Positions 5,853 through 13,572 of a DNA stretch of 14,125 nucleotides are shown here, piece by piece. The DNA comes from Thalassiosira profunda (taxonomy: Eukaryota; Bacillariophyta; Thalassiosirophyceae; Thalassiosirales; Thalassiosiraceae), in the NCBI GenBank assembly GCA_036939355.1, contig JALLAP010000856.1:1-14125 (forward strand), given 5' to 3'. The position numbers were made by a program, and so were the translations under genes. How positions within the stretch are numbered: position 1 is the stretch's first letter; every line of letters starts with the position of its first letter. Below the pieces are notes generated by a model. That model did no database searches, was not told the DNA's origin, and saw nothing but the letters and a program-made list of their open reading frames with translations.

Positions 5853-7118
5853 ATGCAGAACGTCGATGTGGATGGGACGCCGTTCTCAGTCCTGATGGAC
5901 CGAGCCGTCAAGCTCAAAACGCTCCAGACGAAGCACGAACGGGAAAGATACGATTCTCTGCCCTCGTTCTACGCCAACTCGGTCTTTCCTCGCGAAGAGG
6001 CCGTTGCCGCGAGACAGTTAAACTCCTTCGACGACCGACTGGCCGCGGCGACTCGCATGAAAGACGAGGGCAATGCCGCCTTTCGCGAGGGACGCCTGAG
6101 CGATGCCCTGGCCAAGTACGAACTGTCGCTGTCGGTCTTTCGGTTCCTCGAGAACACCAACCCGGCTTGGAAGACCGAGGGCATAAAAGATGCTCACTTG
6201 AAAGAGCATTGCTGGGAGGGAAAGACCGAGAAAGAACGCAAGGAGTTCAACCGATTCCTCGTCAACTGCTACAACAACATCGCTATCGTATCGCACAAAA
6301 TGACCAACTTTCCGCTAGCCGTGCAGGCGTGCGATTACGCGCTTGCCATCGAGGAGAACGACAAATCTCTGTACCTCCGCGCAAAGGCTCGCATCGCGCC
6401 AAAAAGCTCGGGTGCGGTGGAACTATCAATGGCTCGATCGGATTTGCAGGCGGCCTTGAAATGCAATCGAGATAACAAAGACACGAGGAAGCTCTTGCAG
6501 CAGCTGAACGGCCAAACGAGGCACCAGAAGCAAAGGGACAAGAAAACGTTCAAAGGGCTGTTCGATCGAGGCGAGGTGTACGACGCGCAGGAGCTCGTCG
6601 AGGAGAAAGCGGCTCGAAGGGCAGAGGCAGAGCAGGAGCAAGTCGACTCCAAAGATCGAGATGTGGCCTTGGGCAAGCAATTGGTGCAATTGTATGACGA
6701 GCGGGGCATGGAAAAGGAGAGGCAAAAACTCGAGCAAAGCCTGAGGCTCGAGGAGAGGCAAGCGATGAACAAAGAGGCCTACCTCAACAGCCTCGATTTT
6801 CGAAACCCATCCGCCGAGATGATTCGGGACGCAAAGTCTCACGGTGTTGATCTACAGGACGCACAAACGTCGGCGCTCCTGGAGGAAATGAAGAGCAAGT
6901 ATGGGAACGGAAGTTCTATGAGAGCTAACGGAGAGGCTGCTGCATCGAGCTCCTCGCGGCCTATCCCGCCCGACGACAAACGGAAGGTGTTGAGCCACGA
7001 ACTAGTTTCGACAGGAAGAGGAAGGAAATGTCTATCCCTCGCGGCTTGCATGTTCCTAGTGGGGTGTTGCTACATCTTCCTTTTCGCACTGCTGCGGGCC
7101 CAAGCCATGAAAGAGTGA
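5853..7118 (+). CDS. Tail-anchored TPR protein (immunophilin-type TPR, no PPIase domain)
   Basis: The protein has 421 residues from ATG 5853; the longer frame to 5811 opens with a TTG. Residues about 64-205 form a three-repeat TPR domain: RMKDEGNAAFREGRLSDALAKY; NRFLVNCYNNIAIVSHKMTNFPLAVQACDYAL; NDKSLYLRAKARI. Its spacing resembles FKBP/AIP/cyclophilin-40 co-chaperones that hold the EEVD tail of Hsp90/Hsp70. A charged, probably coiled-coil region follows (about 222-310, HQKQRDKKTFKGLFDRGEVYD onward). Then comes a Ser-rich linker and a single hydrophobic segment (about 393-414) with only seven residues after it. That is a tail anchor, placing the TPR domain on the cytosolic face of ER, mitochondrial or plastid outer membrane. 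No FKBP catalytic domain precedes the TPRs. The role as an Hsp90 co-chaperone is inferred. It is convergent with Noc2. Confidence 0.75.
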   Translation: MQNVDVDGTPFSVLMDRAVKLKTLQTKHERERYDSLPSFYANSVFPREEAVAARQLNSFDDRLAAATRMKDEGNAAFREGRLSDALAKYELSLSVFRFLENTNPAWKTEGIKDAHLKEHCWEGKTEKERKEFNRFLVNCYNNIAIVSHKMTNFPLAVQACDYALAIEENDKSLYLRAKARIAPKSSGAVELSMARSDLQAALKCNRDNKDTRKLLQQLNGQTRHQKQRDKKTFKGLFDRGEVYDAQELVEEKAARRAEAEQEQVDSKDRDVALGKQLVQLYDERGMEKERQKLEQSLRLEERQAMNKEAYLNSLDFRNPSAEMIRDAKSHGVDLQDAQTSALLEEMKSKYGNGSSMRANGEAAASSSSRPIPPDDKRKVLSHELVSTGRGRKCLSLAACMFLVGCCYIFLFALLRAQAMKE

Positions 7119-7608
7119 CCCACCCAGATCCCTTCTCTCTAGAATACAGCAACAATGAAGGCTACCAAACCCTCCCTAACACCAATCAACGCCTCACTCG
7201 TTGTCCGACTCGGACCAGAGGTTCAGGCTACCACCACCCTCTCCTTTGAAACACTGCGTGCAATATGCCAACTTCTTCTGGCCGAACAACAACGCTTACT
7301 TTGCATTCACTGTGAAGAAAGGAGCGACGGTGGGGGACGCAAAGACGCGAGCGAAGACCGAAGCGGCTGCCATTTCGATTATTCTCATAAAGGCTCTGCA
7401 GCCACCACAAATACGACAAAGACCGAACGGCGAAGGAGAGGCGATCGCATCGGGAGACAGTGGAGGACATCATGTGCCGCGTGGTGGGGCGAGAAGACGA
7501 AGGAGATTAATCCTATTAGATCTCACTGGACCGCCTCGAAACACTGCGTGAAGAAGAACTCCCGACAAGCGGCGCACACAAATTTACACCAAGCAACACA
7601 CCACCGGA
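7119..7608. other. Convergent intergenic region TPR / Noc2 with a decayed copy of the Noc2 3' end
   Basis: In these 490 bp no protein with recognisable features is seen. Frames such as 7155-7700 and 7201-7551 (+) have low-complexity, family-less translations. Two repeats stand out: a degenerate copy of the Noc2 stop region at about 7181-7217, and GAAACACTGCGTG at 7248-7260 and 7538-7550. Confidence 0.5.
7181..7217 (-). pseudogene. Degenerate duplicate of the Noc2 C-terminal codons and adjoining 3' UTR
   Basis: On the minus strand this stretch encodes WSESDNE-stop (stop 7196-7194). The true Noc2 end, 415 bp away, reads WSESSDSE-stop. Similarity continues past the stop: ACACCAATCAAC here versus ACACCAAGCAAC there. 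Indels separate the copies, so the duplication is old rather than an assembly error. It could be a relic of a partial tandem duplication. Confidence 0.45.
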
Positions 7609-10600
7609 TCACTCGCTGTCTGATGACTCGGACCAAATGCCCTCCTGCACCTCGTCCTCCTCCTCCAGAGCCTGGACATTGTTCAGATCAGCCTCGTTGA
7701 CGACCACCTTTTTCTTCTTGGGCTGCTTCTTTCGCTTCTTCGTCGCCGCCGCTTCTTCCTCGGAATCCACGTCGCTGTCGTTTCCGACCCCCTCCATCGC
7801 CATCTTCCGCTTGCCCTTGGCCTCCTTCCTTCCCTCGTCCGCATTGACCTTCTTCCGCATCGCCGGCTGCGCTGCCGCCTCGAGCCGCTTCTCCTTCGCC
7901 ACTGCCGCGTCGTACCGCTCCCCCATCGACGGAACGTTCGACGGCTTGAGCGCCTCGAGCCTCCGCACGTCCTTGGGCGCATCGACCAGCGTCGATCGCC
8001 CCTGGACGGCAAACGCCGCGTACTTCTCGCACAATTCGATGGTGCCCTTCGAGTACGCCCGCCACCGCCCGTTCGCCATCTCCTTGTTGAACTTGCGCAG
8101 CCTCGCCACGATGGCGTACGTGAACTCGGGGGCGCCGGGGGAGTAGCGGTACAGATCAATCTCCCGATTGAGCAACACAAACGTCTCCTTGAGCACCCCG
8201 TCCAGCTGCTCCGCCGTCCGGAGCGTCCCCTCCTTGGGCAATTTCAAGATGAGCGGGAGGCGCAATCCCCGCACGGTCGCTGACTTTTTCTTCTTGCCCT
8301 TTTTGCCCTTGCCCCCGCCGTCGCGGAGGGGCTTCATCCCCACCTCCTTCAGGTCCAGCACCCCCAACAACAGGGAGGTGGTGGGAATGAACGTCTCCGT
8401 CGACGCCGTGAGCTGCTGCAGCAATCGGACGCAGTGGAGGCGGAGGGGCACGAAGCGCGCCACGGGCACCAGGCGGGTGGTCCCCAAGATGATTTCTGTC
8501 AAAGGGTACACCAACGACCGCAGGAGGTTGGCCTCCTCGTCCTTGCCCGCCCCACCGCCCAGCTTGGTCGTGGACGCATCCCCCGCCTCTCCGGCCTTGT
8601 TGCCACACGCGGCGCTCAGCACGGCCACCCACAGCTTCAAGCAGTGGACGTACTGCCAGCAACAAACAGCCCCCATCGCCTCGGGCGTCCGCTTCTGCAT
8701 CGCCGTTCGCAAGTGCAGCGCCAATTGGCGCACATACACGAACGCGTGCTGGTACGCGCTCGCGTAGTCGAGGGCGTACAATTCCACGACGCAGTTCCCC
8801 ATGAACGTCAATGTGGGCAGCGTCGTCCCCACTGTCGCAGCGGTCCCGAACTTGGCCCGGCGAGCGTACGCCAGGTACGTCAGCTTGAGCGCCTCCTCAA
8901 TAAAGGGGTAGGGCTGGGTGATGGCCAATTGCCGAATCCGCAAAAACGCCCGGAGCCGCACCGCATTGTACTCCTCCGACGAATCCAACGGCGCAGACCA
9001 CAGTTTGACGCACGCCTTGAGCAGCGGCGTCGCCAATTTGGGCACCGCCGTAAGGTACGGAATATACTTGGACAGCGCCGACAGCACGAACTGGAGAAGC
9101 TTGGCCTCCTTTCCGGCCTCGGTGAGGAGGTGGAGGGTCGCGCGGAGAAAGGATTCGAGGATGGGTCGGAGGGACGGGAAGGCGGGGGATTGGGCGAGGG
9201 CTTTGGGATGGAGGGGCTTGTTCTCGTCCAGTGCGGCGGGCGACTCCTTTGCCTTTGGCTTTCCGACACCCTCCTCGTCACTATCACCGCTGCTGCCGCT
9301 GCTCGAATCGTCATCCTCTCCGCCCTCCTTCTTCCCCTCCAGCAAGTGGTAGTAAAACTCTTCGTGGCACCGTGCCAAACACACGGCCATCAGACGATCG
9401 AAGACCACGGGGCTCGTGATCCGAAACTCCTTCTTTTTCTTTTCCTCCTCCCCGTCATCGTCCTGTTGAGGGCTAGCATCGCTCAAGTGGCACGCGGTCT
9501 TGTACGCCGCCACCAGGCGCTTCAATCCCTTGATGGAATGGGAGACGAACGCCCCCTGCTCGAGCTGCTGCAATCGCCGGGGGGTGAGGAGGAACTTGTC
9601 CTCGGCCTCCTTTTGCTGCTTCTGGAACTGGGATTGCATGGCGTACTCTCCCTCGCCCTCCTCTTCGTCGGCGAGCAGTTGGTCCGCTACAGCCTCCATG
9701 GCATCTTCATCCTGCTCATAATCCTCTTCATCCTCGCTCATTTCATCCTCGCCGAACTCCAGCAGCGCGCTCTCGTTCTCCTGCAAATACTTGTGAAACT
9801 CGGGATCCTTTTGGGAGAGCTTCTCGAGCTGCGCCTTCATTCTCGCCTCGGAGGCCTCCACGTCCTCTTCCTCGGAGCCGAGGGAGGCGTAGGAATCGCT
9901 GTCGTCATCGCCGCTCTCGGAGGCATCGTCGTCCTTGCCATCCGCTGCGGCTTCCTCTTCGTCGGAGGCATCGGAGGCATCCCCGGCGGCGAGGCCCGCG
10001 GCCTTCGCGAAGAACGACTCGACGTCCAGGCTGCCCAGATTGTCCGCATTCATAAAGTCATTCGCCGCCCGCTCCTCCTCCTCTCTATCGTCCAACCCAC
10101 CCTTGCCACCACCACCTGGTTGTTGCGTAAGATGATGCATTATTAGCAGCGACGACAGGTGCAGATGAGGCATTGTAAAAAAAGCAAGACACATCTCATG
10201 CATACGTCAAATAATATGTGCGAGTCCGCGGCCCTGCGGCACGCCCATCGAGGCGTTTCTCAATCGACAGCAGGAGCTTTGGTTCGCCTAGATAGCTTGG
10301 TCCTCAACCGTCGGCGCGACGAAGTGGACGTTCTATGTAGATGTTCGCTTGCTCGCATAACATTGAGCACATTTATGTGCCAACCAATGAAATAACCACA
10401 GCAACGCCTCAACCGACCACGCCCCGCATTGAACCATTGCACCCATCGGACTAGACACGGTAACTTTTTGACACGGCACGCATCGCGCGTCGAAACTCAC
10501 CTCCGCCCCTACCGGACCCATCAGAGCTGTCGTGCTTTTTGCCCGCGCCGCGCTTCACCTTCCCCTTCCGCGCCAGACTGGCGCCCTTCTTGGAGAGGGC

Positions 10601-10660
10601 CGCGGCCGCCCCGCCGGACTTGGCGATGAACTTCTTGGAGCGCTTCGACGTCTTGGCCAT
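7609..10660 (-). CDS. NOC2: Nucleolar complex protein 2 (Noc2), 60S ribosome biogenesis; two exons
   Basis: Exon 1 (10660-10501) encodes MAKTSKRSKKFIAKSGG and a basic, lysine-rich stretch like the start of fungal Noc2. Exon 2 (10115-7609) carries the rest, 888 residues in all. The 385-nt intron (10500-10116, GTGAGT/CCAG) splits a Gly codon and is in phase. An ATG at 10203 inside the intron is not the start. Acidic tracts surround KDPEFHKYLQENE (156-168), a Noc2/NOC2L signature. The helical-repeat Noc2 domain spans roughly 360-765 and includes YQHAFVYVRQLALHLR (508-523) and LVPVARFVPLRLHC (602-615). The C-terminal KKRKKQPKKKK is a nuclear/nucleolar signal. Noc2 pairs with Noc1 and then Noc3 to move pre-60S particles from nucleolus to nucleoplasm. 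Non-conserved inserts (for example GKGKKGKKKK near 655-664) lengthen it beyond the human protein. It is head-to-head with the F1-alpha-like gene. Confidence 0.93.
10116..10500 (-). other. Long (385-nt) first intron of Noc2
   Basis: The donor GGAG|GTGAGT and acceptor AACAACCAG|GT are clear, with CTAATAA as a plausible branch point about 34 nt upstream of the acceptor. It is three to five times longer than the other introns in the window. I looked for tRNA, box C/D and H/ACA features and found none convincing. Confidence 0.75.
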
Positions 10661-10996
10661 GGCAGCGAGGTTGTTGTGCGGGGGTGCTTCTGCGCCTCCT
10701 GCCTTCTGCCGCGCGCGCCGCAGCCTGCACGCAAGCTCCAGAATCTCAGCGGAGTTGACTGGCCCGAGCAGTTCGTCTGGCCGGCGCCAGGGTACGATAC
10801 TAATTCCTTTTCACGTGAGCCGATCGCGCACGACTGCGACTGGCTTGAGGAACAAACCAACGCGGCAGCACGCAGCACAACTCCTCCACCTTCTTTGCAA
10901 ACAATGGCCAGTGCCCCCCGCGGCAGGCTCCTCCGTTCGATCGCATCCATCCACCGTTCCGCTAGTCTCTCCATCCCTCTCTTGGCGCATTATAAG
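10661..10996. promoter_or_regulatory. Head-to-head promoter region, Noc2 / F1-alpha-like gene
   Basis: These 336 bp lie between the ATGs at 10660 (-) and 10997 (+). A palindromic CACGTG (10812-10817, in TTCACGTGAG) is an E-box/G-box type site. In-frame ATG 10904 (ACAATGG) lies inside and could extend the + gene by 31 residues. GCATTATAAG abuts ATG 10997. Confidence 0.45.
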
Positions 10997-13516
10997 ATGA
11001 GGCTCCCATTGGCCCCGCTGCTGGCCGCGAACGTCGGCGTCGCGGCCTTTCAGGTGCACCCTCTCGGCGTTCTCCCTCGTGCGTCATCCTCCATCATTCC
11101 ACGAGCTGCCGATTCTGCCTTGATCCAGCGACGAGGGGCGTCGGCGGCTCGCATGGCCGAATCCCTCGCGGAACTCGACGCGTCCGTGGCTCCCGACGAG
11201 CCGGCCCCGACAATTACATCTGGCAGTGGCGACGGAGCTGGCGCCACAGACGCCCCGGGAGAGATCCTCGCACTGCAATCCTCGCCGCACGGATCATTTG
11301 CCGTGGTCAAAGTGTGCGAGGAAGAACTGAAATTGCCTGCCACTTTGACTGCGGATGGGGTGGGGGTGACGGAGGGGAGGGTGCCGCTGGCCGGAGAAGA
11401 CGGGGAGCGGGTGGAATTGGCGGACGCCCTGTTTGGTGGCAGTGCGGGCGCAACTCAAACGCAGAAAAAGGACGGGAAGGGGGTGATTGGTGAGTCTGAG
11501 TGATGCATTCAGCACTGAATTGCAAGGTTGGGGGGGAGGGCACTCTTTGGTTGGGACATCCTGCCTTTCTTATTTGCAATTGCCTCGGAATGCTCACATG
11601 ATGTGTCATTCCAGCCGACGGAGACCTCACGGGACGAACGGTCACGTTCCCCGACTCCTCCACGGGCGTCGTCGTGGCGCACCGCCACCCCATCGCATTT
11701 GTCTTGACGGAAGGCCAAAGTGGTGGCTCGAAGGAGAAGGATTGTTCCATCTCGACCAAATTGGCCAGCCTCGACCCGACCTCCATTCCGCCGGGATCGA
11801 CGGTCGATTATCTCGGACGGCACGTGGCCGTATTGCACGACGGATCGGTGGGGCGCTCCCTCCCCAAAGCTTCCGCAGAGTTCGATCTCTCCACTGGGAG
11901 CGGCGTCGGGAGCGCAGACGGAATCCACCTTTCCGTGGACACAGAGGAGTTGACCGACGGACACGCTTCGAAGAGCGAGCGGCCCATCTTCGTCCCTATT
12001 CCCAAGATCTCCGACATCGGACTGATCGACTCGCCGCTGGTCACGGGCATCGCGGCCGTGGACGCGCTGACTCCCATTGGGAAGGGGCAGAACATGCTGG
12101 TGATTGGGAAGGAGGAGACGCTCGCGGAAGAACGGGAGAAGGGAGGCGTGAACATGCGGGGATGGATGATCAATTTGTTGAGGAACGTGGTGGAGGGCCA
12201 TCGGGGGAAGGAGGACAATATGCGGTGCTTTTACGGATTGACGTCTCCTGATGGGGCGGTGCGTTCGCGGGTGTTGCGGGGGATCGAGGAGGCCGGAATT
12301 CAGGACGACGTCGTGACGGTGGTTTCCTCCCGGGATGGGGATTCGGAGGCCGAGGATGCGGTCGATGGCTCCACCAAGAAAGCGCTCGAGGCAGCGGAGG
12401 CCGTGGCGGTGGCAGCCGCCGCGTGCACCCTCGGCGAGCACCACGCCCTGTCCACCGGAGGGGACGCCGTGGTGGTGATCGACGACATCAACTTGCAAAA
12501 GACGCTGTGGGACGTCACCACCCAGCAGTTGGTGCAGGTGTACGGAGCGGAGGCGGTGGTCGAGGCGGACTTGCAGGGCGGGAGCTCGTCCGAGATGAGG
12601 GGCTTCTTCTCGGGGCTGATCCAGCGGGCGGCGAGGTTCAACGCGAAGAACGGGGGCGGGAGCGTCACGTTGCTTTTGTTGTCGCGGCTGCCCAACCCGG
12701 AAGCGGAGACGGACGACGATGAGGAGCGGGTATTTGAGGAGTCGGACTTTAGTGACATGAGCGAGAAGATTCAGGCGAGGATCGACATGCTGGTCAAGGC
12801 GAAGGTGCCGTTGACGCCGGAGAATCTACGGAAGATCCAGATACCCGTTCCGAGGCCTTCGGCGTCGGAGGACGTCAAGCGGTTGGCATTGCAGCACGCC
12901 GAGGATCTGATATCGATGTCTGATGGACAACTGTGGCTCGACGAGGANCAAGCGGTTGGCATTGCAGCACGCCGAGGATCTGATATCGATGTCTGATGGA
13001 CAACTGTGGCTCGACGAGGACCTGGCCAAGGAGGGACGAAGTCCGCCACTGGATCCAACAAGGAGCATGACGCGAGTGGGAGTGGGCGCTGACACGCTGA
13101 CCTGCCGGGCAGATGCCCCAGCGTTGCGATCGCTGGTCGGAAGTCTACGATATGAGCTTCAGCAGGCGGCCGACGTGTTGGAGTCTGGCGCTTCCTCCAT
13201 CGGAGATGCCAAGGAACTAAGGAGACGGGACGCTTTCCTCCTCGCAATGCACCAGGAGCCGAGCCAGGCTAGGACACTATCACAGGAGTGCATCGCGCTG
13301 CTCGCCGCTTCAAGAGGGCACTTGGACGCAGTGCTGGCAAAGGGGGCGGCGGCGGGCACTGCCGAAGGCACGGATGCCATCGAGGGGTTGCTGACGTTTG
13401 TGGAAAAGGAGGCCGGCGAAATCGCTCGATCTATCGACGAGACGCTAGACTTGTCTGGAGACGAGAGGGTGGTCCTGGACGAGGCCATTGCGTCTTACTT
13501 TGAGGAGCGAAATTGA
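10997..13516 (+). CDS. Organelle-targeted F1-ATPase alpha-subunit-like protein lacking Walker A
   Basis: Exons are 10997-11489 and 11615-13516 (125-nt intron, GTGAGT/CCAG). As written, a 73-nt duplication (12876-13020) breaks the frame; collapsing it gives 773 residues. Residues 1-17 are a signal peptide ending VAA|FQVHP, the ASAFAP-type motif for complex plastids. Alpha-subunit landmarks follow: TGIAAVDALTPIGKGQNMLVIG (308-329), Walker-B-like AVVVIDD (449-455), IQRAARFNAKNGGGS (500-514, the alpha rather than beta form), MSDGQLWLDE (599-608) and SMTRVGVGA with arginine-finger R627 (624-632). The P-loop is absent: where GDRQTGKT belongs the protein reads GKEETLAEEREKGG. About 60 acidic residues are inserted before SDGQ, and the N-terminal region is long. 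It is unlikely to bind ATP through a P-loop. A structural or regulatory role on the plastid ATP synthase is inference. An alternative ATG at 10904 adds an Arg/Ser-rich, mitochondrial-like leader. Confidence 0.8.
11490..11614 (+). other. Intron of the F1-alpha-like gene
   Basis: This 125-nt intron has donor ATTG|GTGAGT and acceptor ATTCCAG|CC, phase 1. Splicing gives Gly-Val-Ile-Ala-Asp in frame. It contains GAATTGCAAGG and ATTTGCAATTGCC, members of the recurrent intronic motif. Confidence 0.8.
12876..13020. repeat. 72-bp perfect direct repeat flanking one N (probable unmerged contig overlap)
   Basis: Bases 12876-12947 and 12949-13020 are identical with the single N at 12948 between them. The period of 73 shifts the frame and splits the F1-alpha-like CDS in the middle of its conserved SDGQ segment. 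Removing one copy restores a continuous frame of 774 codons including the stop. Confidence 0.9.
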
Positions 13517-13572
13517 ATAGGTAGCAATAGTAGTGAGCATCTTAAGTTATGGCTCACGAGCGGCATGTCGAG

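Noticed and set aside
7155..7700. 181- and 116-residue plus-strand frames between the TPR gene and Noc2
   Set aside because: Low-complexity translations with no family resemblance. They lie in 3' flanking DNA and the longer one runs into antisense of Noc2.
8434..10146. 570-residue open frame on the plus strand opposite Noc2
   Set aside because: It is fully antisense to the strongly conserved Noc2 exon. Its Leu/Gly/Arg-rich translation has no domain, and long antisense frames are expected in GC-rich codon-biased genes.
10250..10330. tRNA-like stretch with GGTTCGCC inside the Noc2 intron
   Set aside because: The would-be T-arm sides do not pair, and no acceptor stem or A box could be drawn on either strand.
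10532..10996. Upstream extension of the F1-alpha-like frame to 10532
   Set aside because: It overlaps Noc2 exon 1 in antisense and would bury the signal peptide more than 150 residues inside the protein.
12923..13516. A separate 197-residue gene after the N at 12948
   Set aside because: Its sequence is the C-terminal domain of the F1-alpha-like protein. It appears separate only because of the 73-nt overlap artefact.
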